Shown here: piece by piece, positions 15,045 to 22,565 of the stretch
How positions within the stretch are numbered: position 1 is the first letter of the stretch
How the letters are laid out: the number at the start of each line of letters is the position of its first letter
DNA from: Planctomycetota bacterium
GTDB taxonomy: Bacteria; Planctomycetota; B15-G4
Direction: 5' to 3'
DNA: 42,354 nt
NCBI GenBank assembly: GCA_029259725.1
Contig: JAJDER010000079.1
Span: forward strand, 1-42,354
Notes under the pieces: generated by a model
Database searches by the model: none
Seen by the model: the letters and a program-made list of their open reading frames with translations, nothing else
Told to the model about the DNA's origin: nothing
Made by a program: the position numbers and the translations under genes

Positions 15045-18000
15045 CCCGTATCGAACTCTACGGCTTCAAGTCCTTCGCGGATCGCGTGCAGCTGGAGCTG
15101 CCCGCGGGCTTGACTTCGATCGTGGGCCCGAACGGCTGCGGCAAGTCCAACGTCATGGACGCGATCAAGTGGGCGCTCGGCGAGCAACGCCCGACGGCCC
15201 TGCGCGGCGACGAGATGATGGACGTCGTCTTCAAGGGCAACGGCGCCCGCGCCGCGCGCAACTTCGCCGAGGTCTCGCTGGTCTTCGACAACGAGGACGG
15301 CAAGCTCCCGGTGGACTACACCGAGGTCGTGATCACGCGGCGCCTGTTCCGCTCCGGCGAGAGCGAATACCTGATCAACAAGCAGGCCTGCCGGCTCAAG
15401 GACGTGCGCAGCCTGCTCATGGACACGGGCCTGGGCACGTCGGCCTATTCGATCATGGAGCAGGGCCGCATCGATGCGGTGCTGTCGGCCAACCCGGCCG
15501 AACGTCGGCGCATCTTCGAGGAAGCCGCCGGCATCTCGCGCTACCGCGCGCAGCGCCGCGAGAGCGAGAGCAAGCTGGCGCGCACCGAGCAGAACCTGCT
15601 GCGGCTCGGCGACATCGTCGAGGAGCTCGAGAAGCGCGTGCGCAGCCTGAAGCAGCAGGCCGGCCGCGCGCGCAGCTATGTGATCGCCAAGGAACGCCTG
15701 GCGCAACTCAAGGCGCTGTTCTACGCGCACCGTTGGAAGACGCTGGCCCAGGATCTGGAACGGCTGCAGGCGCTGGGTGCGCAGGTGGAGCAGGGCGAGG
15801 CCGAGGGCAAGGCGGCGCTGCTCGCGGCGCGGGCCGAGCTCGATGCGGTCAGCGGTCAGCTGGACGGCGTGCGCGCGGAAGTCGATGCGGCGGCCGAGGC
15901 CTTCCGCCAGGCCACCGGCGCGACCGAGGCCCTGTCGGAACGACGCAGCTCGGTGCAGCTGCGGCTGACGGAGCTCAACGCGCGCCGGGAAGAGCTCGCG
16001 AGCCGGGCTGCGGGACTGGACCTCGCGGTCGAGGAGCGACGTCACGAGGTCGAGGAGGTCGGTCAGCGCCTGGCCGCCGTCGAGACGGAGCTCGAGACGT
16101 GCCAGGTCCACGTGTCGACCGAGGAAGCCGCTGCCGCCGTCTCGGCGCGCGCCATGGACGACTGGCGTCGCGCGGACGAGGCGCGCAAGACGGGAGCGTT
16201 GCAGCGCCAGGCCGAACTGACCGAGGTGCGCAACCTGATGGCCACGACGGGCTCGCGCGCCGCGGGTCTCAAGGCCTCGCGTGATCGCGTCAGCGAGCGA
16301 GCGACGACGCTGCGGGCGCAGCTCGTCGAGCACGAATCGATGCAGGGTGCGCTGTTCGCCGGCACCAAGGACCTCGACGCGACGCTGGTCTCGGCCCAGG
16401 GACAGGTCGAGGCGCAACAGGCCGCGAAGAACGTGCTGGCCTCGCAGATCGAGGAGCTGGACGCGGGCGTGGGCGAGCGTCGTGAGCGCCTGGCGCGCGC
16501 GGACAGTCGCCGTGCGGCCCTCGACGAGCTGATCAAGAGTCGCGAGGGCGTGTCCGAGGGTGCGCTGACCTTGCTCCGCTCGGGGCTCCCCGGCGTCGAG
16601 GGGCTGGTCGTGGACCACCTCGACGTGCCGACCGAGCTGGCCGAAGCGGTCGAGGCGGCCCTGGGGACCTCGGCCGAGGCGGTCATCGTCGCGCGGCGTG
16701 TGGACTGCCTGGCGGCTCTGGGCCACCTGCGCGATGAGGAGGCGGGGCGGGTCCTGCTCCTGCCCCGAGACGGTCTGCGGCCGCGCGAGGTCCGCGCCGG
16801 ACTGCCCGGCGAACTGCTGCTCGATCGCCTCGCCGTCACGGGCGAGCAGGACGTGATGCAGACCCTGCTCGGACACGTGCGGCTCGTGTCCGACGCGGCG
16901 GCACTCGGCCACTGCTCTCCGGACGGGACCACGGTCTGGGTCACGCCCGCGGGCGAGTTGCTCGACGAGCGCGGTGTGCTGCGCGGTGGCCGTCTCGGTC
17001 GGGAGGGCGGTCTCGTCTCCAGGCGCGCCGAGTGCGCCGAACTGACCCACCGGGTCGAGGCGCTCGAGGCCGAGCTGCGGCAGCTCGAGATCGATCGTCG
17101 TGCGCAGATGGACACGCTGGTCGCCCAGGAGGGTGATCTCGACGCGGCGCTCGGGCGTGTGCGCAAGATCGAGACCGAGCGTGAGCGGGCGCGCGAGCAG
17201 CAGCGCCAGATCGTCCAGCAGCATGAGGCCTTGCAGCGGGACGTCACCCTGCACGACTCGGACGTGGCGCGCCTCGAGCGCGAACTGAGCGAGGCCGTGG
17301 CGCAGCGGGCGCGCGCCGAGGAGCGCGAGGCCGCCCTGGTCGGACAGGTCGAGCTGGATCGCGAGGCCGAGGTGGACGCGACCCGTCGGCGCGAAGAGCT
17401 GGAGACGGACGTGTCCGGGCGCCAGTCGGACGTCGCCTCGGCGAAGCTCGAGCTGTCCAAGCGCGAGGAGCGCCGCGAGGCGCTGGCCACCGAGTTGCGG
17501 CAGGTGCAGCGTGGGCTCACCGAGCGCACCGAGGAGGCGGGGCGGCTGACCGCCGAGCAGCGGAGCCTGGACGACCGTGAGCATGCTCTCACCGTCGAGA
17601 CGCGCGAGTTGGAGGGTCGCGAAGCCCTGCTCGTCGAGCAGCGCGATGCGGCGGCCGGCCGGCTCGGCGAAGCCAAGCAGGACAGCGGCAAGCTCTCCGA
17701 GCGCATCGGGGGCTTCCGTCAACAGGTCGAACTCTGCGAGGCGAGGCTGGAGTCCGCGGCCGAGGCCGTGAACGAGCACCGCATGCGCGAGCAGGAGACG
17801 CGCATCCACCGCGAGAGCCTGCGCGAGAAGGTGCTCGAGGAGCTCGACGTCGACCTCGAGACGCAGGCGCTGGAGCTGCCGTCACTGTTGACCGAGGCGC
17901 CGCCGGAAGCCGAGTTGACCGAGGACGACGCCGGCACGGACGAGCCGGCAGCCGCCCGCGAGTCGATCGGGGCCGATGCGCAGGCCCATGACGCGGTCGA

Positions 18001-18946
18001 GGGCGGCGAGGCGCCGACGAGCCCGGTCGTGCCCGACGCGGGCACACCCGCGGAGGCCGAGGTCGCCATCGACTGGGAGGCCGTCGAGCGCGAGATCGAG
18101 GAGTTGCGCGCGCGCATCGCGCGCATGGGCAACGTCAACATGGCCGCGATCGACGAACTCGGCGAGGTCGAGGAGCGGCTCGAGTTCCTGACCACGCAGC
18201 GCGACGACCTGCTCTCGGCCAAGCGCTCCCTGGTCGAGACGATCGGCAGGCTCAACAAGGAGTCTCGCGAACGGTTCGTCGAGACGTTCGAGGACGTCCG
18301 CGGGCACTTCCGTCAGATCTTCCGCAAGCTCTTCCACGGCGGCAAGGCGGACATCACCCTGGCCGAGGGCGAAGACGTGCTCGAGAGCGGCGTGGACATC
18401 GTCGCCGCACCTCCCGGCAAGGATGCCCGTTCGATCAGCCTGCTCTCCGGCGGCGAGCGAACGCTCACCGCGGTCGGTCTGCTCTTCGCGTTGTTCAAGA
18501 CGCGGCCGAGTCCCGTGTGCCTGCTCGACGAGGTCGATGCCGCGCTGGACGAGACGAACATCGACCGCTTCTGCACGGTGCTCGAGGACTTCCTCGGGCA
18601 GAGCCAGTTCCTGGTCGTGACCCATGCCCGCCGGACGATGGGGTATGCCGATACGATCTACGGCATCACCATGCAGGAGCACGGTGTGAGCCGCGCGCTG
18701 TCGTTGACCCTGGCGGAGTACGAGGCCAACAAGGACGTCAGCGAGTCGCAGGCCTCTTCGACCCCGACGACCCATGGCGCGCGGGGCAACCAGCCGGCCG
18801 GGACGTCGCGCGTGAAGGACGAGGACGGACCACCGAACGGCGGCGCGTCCCGGGCGGGCCGGCCGGCCGACGCGGATGCGGACGATGGAGCCCGGCTCGG
18901 CCGGGCCAGCGAGGCGGGCGCCGAACTCGGCGCCGAGCTCAACTAG
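15035..18946 (+). CDS. smc: Chromosome segregation protein SMC
   Basis: A 1303-residue SMC, the ATPase of the bacterial condensin that compacts and separates chromosomes. The N-terminal head begins MRLTRIELYGFKSFAD, with Walker A GPNGCGKS at residues 31-38 and a Q-loop in YSIMEQGRID. Two long coiled coils flank a hinge at about 515-670 (GLPGVEGLVVDHLDVP). The C-terminal head has the signature LLSGGERTLTAVGLL (about 1136) and Walker B VCLLDEVDAALDE. Two unusual parts are an acidic, low-complexity insert at about 949-1010, just before the second head, and a disordered tail of about 70 residues. The ATG at 15035 is fixed by the family start and overlaps the upstream gene by 10 bases. Confidence 0.95.
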   Translation: MRLTRIELYGFKSFADRVQLELPAGLTSIVGPNGCGKSNVMDAIKWALGEQRPTALRGDEMMDVVFKGNGARAARNFAEVSLVFDNEDGKLPVDYTEVVITRRLFRSGESEYLINKQACRLKDVRSLLMDTGLGTSAYSIMEQGRIDAVLSANPAERRRIFEEAAGISRYRAQRRESESKLARTEQNLLRLGDIVEELEKRVRSLKQQAGRARSYVIAKERLAQLKALFYAHRWKTLAQDLERLQALGAQVEQGEAEGKAALLAARAELDAVSGQLDGVRAEVDAAAEAFRQATGATEALSERRSSVQLRLTELNARREELASRAAGLDLAVEERRHEVEEVGQRLAAVETELETCQVHVSTEEAAAAVSARAMDDWRRADEARKTGALQRQAELTEVRNLMATTGSRAAGLKASRDRVSERATTLRAQLVEHESMQGALFAGTKDLDATLVSAQGQVEAQQAAKNVLASQIEELDAGVGERRERLARADSRRAALDELIKSREGVSEGALTLLRSGLPGVEGLVVDHLDVPTELAEAVEAALGTSAEAVIVARRVDCLAALGHLRDEEAGRVLLLPRDGLRPREVRAGLPGELLLDRLAVTGEQDVMQTLLGHVRLVSDAAALGHCSPDGTTVWVTPAGELLDERGVLRGGRLGREGGLVSRRAECAELTHRVEALEAELRQLEIDRRAQMDTLVAQEGDLDAALGRVRKIETERERAREQQRQIVQQHEALQRDVTLHDSDVARLERELSEAVAQRARAEEREAALVGQVELDREAEVDATRRREELETDVSGRQSDVASAKLELSKREERREALATELRQVQRGLTERTEEAGRLTAEQRSLDDREHALTVETRELEGREALLVEQRDAAAGRLGEAKQDSGKLSERIGGFRQQVELCEARLESAAEAVNEHRMREQETRIHRESLREKVLEELDVDLETQALELPSLLTEAPPEAELTEDDAGTDEPAAARESIGADAQAHDAVEGGEAPTSPVVPDAGTPAEAEVAIDWEAVEREIEELRARIARMGNVNMAAIDELGEVEERLEFLTTQRDDLLSAKRSLVETIGRLNKESRERFVETFEDVRGHFRQIFRKLFHGGKADITLAEGEDVLESGVDIVAAPPGKDARSISLLSGGERTLTAVGLLFALFKTRPSPVCLLDEVDAALDETNIDRFCTVLEDFLGQSQFLVVTHARRTMGYADTIYGITMQEHGVSRALSLTLAEYEANKDVSESQASSTPTTHGARGNQPAGTSRVKDEDGPPNGGASRAGRPADADADDGARLGRASEAGAELGAELN

Positions 18947-19101
18947 GCGACGTCGACCGTGGGACGGGCCGGAGCGAGCGGCGGATTTTTTTTGAAGTCG
19001 CTCTTCGCAACCGGCCCCCAAAGCCGCTTATGTCCTCAGCCCCCGACCGTGTTCCGGCGCGAGCCGGGGGCAAAAGGGCCTCCCGACAATTCACGGCTCG
19101 A
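18947..19101. other. First part of the gap after smc
   Basis: No gene is visible. A T8 tract at 18986-18993 stands 40 bases after the smc stop without a clear preceding hairpin. A hairpin at 19054-19067 has a CCGGC/GCCGG stem and a GCGA tetraloop; GCCCCC (19039-19044) can also pair with GGGGGC (19066-19071). Composition is less GC-rich than in neighbouring genes. Confidence 0.5.
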
Positions 19102-19279
19102 CCCGGTGAACACCGGGGAAGAAGCGCGTGGAGGGCACACACACGCAGGTTTCGCTGGGGAGCGAAGCGGGCGGACCAGGGAGCAACTCTGGGGAAAAGG
19201 GGAAGAAGGGGAGAAGAGTTAAGCCTCGTGAAAGGCCCCCCCTGGTCCACCCAGAGACGACGGAGGATAGCCCTCTCCG
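19102..19279 (+). ncRNA. Candidate structured RNA or mRNA leader
   Basis: A chain of stem-loops fills this stretch. 19102-19107 pairs with 19112-19117. 19151-19156 pairs with 19161-19166 around GGGG. 19173-19181 pairs perfectly with 19240-19248 and extends by three more pairs past one mismatch. Inside that stem, AACTCT (19185-19190) pairs with AGAGTT (19215-19220), and GCCT (19223-19226) with AGGC (19233-19236), giving a three-way junction. The 24-base loop of the AACTCT stem is all purine with three GGGG runs. 19261-19265 pairs with 19275-19279. I do not recognise a known family. Strand is uncertain; plus is assumed because flanking genes are plus. It may be the leader of the gene at 19511. 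Confidence 0.5.
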
Positions 19280-19510
19280 AGCAACAAGGCAAAGTGACAA
19301 CATGGATCGTGGCGGATCCGTCGCGACAGGGGGCGATCGCGGCGAGTCGTCCATCGAGACGCGGGCGACCGGCGGACGCGGCCTGCGCGCCGGCCGCAGC
19401 GGTGCGCGGGGCCAGCCGGTGCTCCCTCGCCGGAAGGGCAGACGGTACAAGGAGTGCCGCGGAACGGCCGATGGAGGCCGCGACAGCGCCTTTCCTCACG
19501 CCGGACTCCG
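19280..19510. other. Last part of the gap before the DHS-like gene
   Basis: No believable coding region is seen. Open frames exist on both strands but have Arg/Ser/Pro-rich translations typical of antisense or non-coding GC-rich DNA. It may be the 5' leader of the gene at 19511. Confidence 0.4.
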
Positions 19511-20455
19511 ATGGATTTCCCGCCGCTCGACTTCTCCCGCCTGCGGACGGCCTCAGTGGGGCAACGTGCCCACAAGGTGGACACGTCCATGTTCGCGCGT
19601 GCCCTCCAGCCCGGTGAGGGGGAGGTCCTCGATTCGATGCCGGACGTCCTCGGAGCCGCGGCGCTGCGTCGGCTGGCGGAGCGGATCGTCCAGGCGCAGC
19701 GCAGCGGCGCCCCCGTCGTGGTGGGCTTCGGTGGGCACGTGATCAAGACCGGGCTGGCGCCCTTGCTCATCGATCTCATGGAGCGCAAGGTGATCTCCGC
19801 GCTGGCCACCAACGGCGCCGGTGCCATCCACGACTTCGAGATCGCGGCCGTGGGGCACAGCAGCGAGGACGTCGGCCCCGGGCTCGACGATGGCAGCTGG
19901 GGCATGGTCCACGAGACGGCCGAGGCGCTCAACGTCGGCGCCCAGCGTGCGGCGCACGAGGAGATCGGGCTGGGGCTCGCCCTCGGGCGCGCGATCCTCG
20001 CCGGTGGTGCGGCTCACCCCGAACTGTCGCTGCTCGCCGCGGCGGCCCGGCTCGACGTGCCCTGCACGGTGCACGTCGCCTTGGGCACGGACACGGTCCA
20101 CATGCACGCCAACGCCGACGGTGCGGCCATCGGCGCGGCATCGCTGGCGGACTTCCGCACCTTGGCCGCCGTCGTCTCGCGCTTGTCGGGCGGTGTCTAC
20201 CTGAACCTGGGCTCGGCCGTGATCATGCCCGAGGTCTTCGTGAAGGCACTCAACGTGGCGCGCAACCTCGGCCACGAGGTCGGCGGCTTCTGCACCGCCA
20301 ACCTGGATCAGATCCGCCACTACCGGCCGCGCGTCAACGTGCTCGACCGGCCGGGCGGCGAGGCCATCGAGATCATCGGGCACCACGAGATCAACGTCCC
20401 GCTCCTGCGCTGGGAGGTGCTGCGGCGCCTGGGTCCGGCGGGGGAGAACGAGTGA
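19511..20455 (+). CDS. Conserved protein resembling deoxyhypusine synthase
   Basis: A 314-residue protein starting MDFPPLDFSRL at the ATG 19511. It has Gly-rich Rossmann-like segments: VVVGFGGHVIKTGLAPLLIDLM, ALATNGAGAIHDFEIA and GGVYLNLGSAVIMPEVFVKAL. Their order and spacing recall the deoxyhypusine synthase fold, but I cannot identify that enzyme's catalytic Lys, and bacteria normally lack its eIF5A substrate. I therefore do not assign that activity. Its stop overlaps the hldE start (TGATG at 20453-20457) and GGGGGAG precedes both, so it is tightly coupled to ADP-heptose synthesis. A role with sugar nucleotides or phosphosugars is possible but unproven. The relation to deoxyhypusine synthase is my recollection of the family pattern. 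Confidence 0.55.
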   Translation: MDFPPLDFSRLRTASVGQRAHKVDTSMFARALQPGEGEVLDSMPDVLGAAALRRLAERIVQAQRSGAPVVVGFGGHVIKTGLAPLLIDLMERKVISALATNGAGAIHDFEIAAVGHSSEDVGPGLDDGSWGMVHETAEALNVGAQRAAHEEIGLGLALGRAILAGGAAHPELSLLAAAARLDVPCTVHVALGTDTVHMHANADGAAIGAASLADFRTLAAVVSRLSGGVYLNLGSAVIMPEVFVKALNVARNLGHEVGGFCTANLDQIRHYRPRVNVLDRPGGEAIEIIGHHEINVPLLRWEVLRRLGPAGENE

Positions 20456-21936
20456 TGAGTGCAGGCGCGGACCGCCGGGGCCTGACCGACTGGCTCCGCC
20501 CCGAGCGCAAGCCCCGGGTGCTGGTGGTCGGCGACATGATCCTCGACCGCTACCAGTACGGTTCGACCACGCGGATCTCGCCCGAGGCGCCGATCCCGGT
20601 GCTGGCCGCGTCCCACGAGGAGGACCGGCTCGGCGGTTGCGGCAACGTGGCTGCCAACATCGCCAGCCTGGGTGCCGAGGTCCACTGCATCGCGGTGGTG
20701 GGCCGGGACGAGGGCGCCGCACGCGTGCGCGAGCTGCTCGGAGTGGTCGGCGTCGATGCCTCCGAGCTGGTCGCCGACGGCGAGCGCCCGACCATCCGGA
20801 AGACCCGGCTGGTGAGCCAGAGCCAGCAGCTCCTGCGCATCGACGAGGAGCGCATCGGCCCGCTCGCGGTCGCCGTGGAGCAGGCCTTGCTCGACCACGT
20901 CGCGGTGCACCTGCCCGAGGTCGACGTGGTCGTCATCTCCGACTACGGCAAGGGCACGCTCACCGACGCCGTGCTCGAGCGCATCTGCCGGCAGCGTGGC
21001 GCGGACGGCCCGCGCGTGCTCGTGGACCCCAAGGGCAAGGACTACACGCGCTACCGCGGCGCGAGCCTGCTCACGCCCAACAAGCTCGAGGCCGAGACGG
21101 CCACGGGCGTGTCCATCGAGCACGAGGGCGACGTGCGCCGCGCCGCCGAAGTCCTCTGTGCGCAGGCGGACCTCGAAGCGGCGGTGATCACCCTCGGTGC
21201 CAAGGGCATGTACTGCCGGACGGCTGACGGGAGTGGCGAGTGGTCGATCCCGGCCCAGGCCCGCGCGGTCTACGACGTGACCGGCGCCGGCGACACCGTC
21301 ATCGCCACCCTTGCCCATGCGCTCGGCGCGGGCGCGCCGCTCTACGACGCGCTGCGGCTCGCGAACGCGGCCGGTGGCATCGCCGTGCAGCGCTTCGGCG
21401 TCGCGGCGATCACGCCGGATGAGCTCGAGGCGGCGTTGGTCGGCAGCGTGCACACCAGCAGCAAGATCGTGGCGCGGGACGAACTCGTGCGCCGGCTCGC
21501 GGCCGAGCGCGCGGCGGGCCGCCGCATCGTCTTCACCAACGGCTGTTTCGACGTGCTGCACGTCGGACACCTCGACTACCTGACCGAGGCCCGGAGCCTG
21601 GGCGACGTGCTCGTGATCGGCATCAACGACGACGCGTCGGTCACCCGCCTCAAGGGCCCGCCGCGCCCGGTCAACACCATGGTCGATCGCGCCGCGCTGC
21701 TGGCCGGGATGGAGTGTGTCTCCTTCGTCACGCACTTCGACGCCGACACGCCGCTCCAGCTGATCGAGGCGATCACGCCGGACGTCCTGGTCAAGGGCGA
21801 GGACTGGGCCGACAAGGGTGTGGTCGGTCGCGAGTGGGTCGAACAGCACGGTGGCCGCGTGGTGCTCGCGCAGATCCGCGAGGGCCACAGCACCACGCGC
21901 ATCCTGCAGCAGCTCGGCATCGAGGACATCGACTGA
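20455..21936 (+). CDS. hldE: Bifunctional heptose-7-phosphate kinase / heptose-1-phosphate adenylyltransferase HldE
   Basis: A 493-residue fusion that performs two steps of ADP-glycero-manno-heptose synthesis for the LPS inner core. The N-terminal PfkB-type kinase starts VLVVGDMILDRYQYG; catalytic Asp280 is in DVTGAGDT. The C-terminal nucleotidyltransferase has FTNGCFDVLHVGHLDYL with the HxGH motif at 369-372, and ends HSTTRILQQL. Both halves are complete, so the enzyme should be fully functional. The in-frame ATG at 20455 overlaps the upstream stop and has a GGGGGAG site, so it is preferred to the GTG three bases earlier. The gene is evidence for heptose-containing LPS in this organism. Confidence 0.95.
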   Translation: MSAGADRRGLTDWLRPERKPRVLVVGDMILDRYQYGSTTRISPEAPIPVLAASHEEDRLGGCGNVAANIASLGAEVHCIAVVGRDEGAARVRELLGVVGVDASELVADGERPTIRKTRLVSQSQQLLRIDEERIGPLAVAVEQALLDHVAVHLPEVDVVVISDYGKGTLTDAVLERICRQRGADGPRVLVDPKGKDYTRYRGASLLTPNKLEAETATGVSIEHEGDVRRAAEVLCAQADLEAAVITLGAKGMYCRTADGSGEWSIPAQARAVYDVTGAGDTVIATLAHALGAGAPLYDALRLANAAGGIAVQRFGVAAITPDELEAALVGSVHTSSKIVARDELVRRLAAERAAGRRIVFTNGCFDVLHVGHLDYLTEARSLGDVLVIGINDDASVTRLKGPPRPVNTMVDRAALLAGMECVSFVTHFDADTPLQLIEAITPDVLVKGEDWADKGVVGREWVEQHGGRVVLAQIREGHSTTRILQQLGIEDID

Positions 21937-21986
21937 GCGAGCCGAGCGGGAGCGCCGACCCGCCGCGCCCCGAGCCCTCGCGGCTC

Positions 21987-22382
21987 GTGAACGTCTACGT
22001 GGCCCGCGACGCGACGCACGCCCATCTGCTCGTCGCGCGCCTGCTCGAGGTCGGGATCCATGCCGAGGTCAGCGGCGAGCACCTGCAGGGCCTGCTCGGC
22101 GAGATCCCCATGGGCTGGGCCACGTCGCCCACGATCCTGGTGCCGGAGCAGCATGGACGCCGCGCGGCGTGGTTCCTGCAGCAGCTCGACGCGGGGCGCG
22201 ATCCGGCGCTCGAGGATCTCCCGGCGGAGGCCGACGCGGCGGTCGGTCCCGCGGTCGGTCCCGCGGTGCCCGACCCGAAGCTGCCGTCCCACCGGGACTG
22301 GCTCTGGACGTGGCTCCTCGTGGGGATCGTGCTGCTCGTGCTCGAGGGCGTGGTCTGGTTCTTCCTGGACCGGATCGGTTGA
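21987..22382 (+). CDS. DUF2007-type protein with C-terminal membrane helix
   Basis: A 131-residue protein. The first 65 residues match the DUF2007 pattern: VNVYVARDATHAHLLVARL, then the Gly-x-His-Leu block EHLQGLLGEIPMG and the SPTILVPEQ strand. DUF2007 domains are small alpha/beta modules related to PII-like folds, with no proven role. A Pro/Ala linker containing VGPAVGPAV (from a tandem 12-base repeat) leads to one membrane helix (about 104-126). The GTG at 21987 is the likely start. A CTG overlapping the hldE stop (21933) is also in frame and would give a coupled start with 18 extra residues. Neither has a strong Shine-Dalgarno site. Confidence 0.7.
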   Translation: MNVYVARDATHAHLLVARLLEVGIHAEVSGEHLQGLLGEIPMGWATSPTILVPEQHGRRAAWFLQQLDAGRDPALEDLPAEADAAVGPAVGPAVPDPKLPSHRDWLWTWLLVGIVLLVLEGVVWFFLDRIG

Positions 22383-22485
22383 GACCGACCACGCGCCCCG
22401 AAGACGGAGGCGGCGAGTTCCCACACACCATCCTGTTCGCCGCGCGCGAATCGGCCCCGCCACCGAACACCCCACGGAGGAGATG

Positions 22486-22563
22486 ATGCAGCATCGCAAC
22501 TGGTCCTGCCCCAAGTGCGGCCACGACGACTTCGAGACGGACGAGTTCCGCGCCACCGGCGGA
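22486..22563 (+). pseudogene. Truncated zinc-ribbon protein gene (YpzJ/COG3478-like)
   Basis: Twenty-six codons are recognisable: MQHRNWSCPKCGHDDFETDE followed by FRATGG. This is the opening of small nucleic-acid-binding zinc-ribbon proteins, whose second Cys pair normally comes about 30 residues later. A strong GGAGGAG site precedes ATG 22486 (an ATG at 22483 also exists). After 22563 the family sequence stops abruptly, and the frame runs on to 22878 antisense to the peptidase gene with an Arg/Ser-rich translation. The second CxxC is missing. The peptidase stop codon lies only three bases beyond the break, so a rearrangement probably joined the two. Confidence 0.65.
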
Positions 22564-22565
22564 GC

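Noticed and set aside
19021-19035. GCCGCTTATG, recalling the GGCTTAT near the 3' end of RNase P RNA
   Set aside because: The other RNase P core strand (GAGGAAAGUC type) is absent, and the bases upstream are the smc coding end. It is a chance similarity.
19102-19279. tmRNA, 4.5S/SRP RNA or 6S RNA as the identity of the stem-loop region
   Set aside because: No tag-peptide frame or CCA end, no GGAAGGAAGCAGC-type SRP loop, and no single long rod with a central bubble as in 6S. It is left unassigned.
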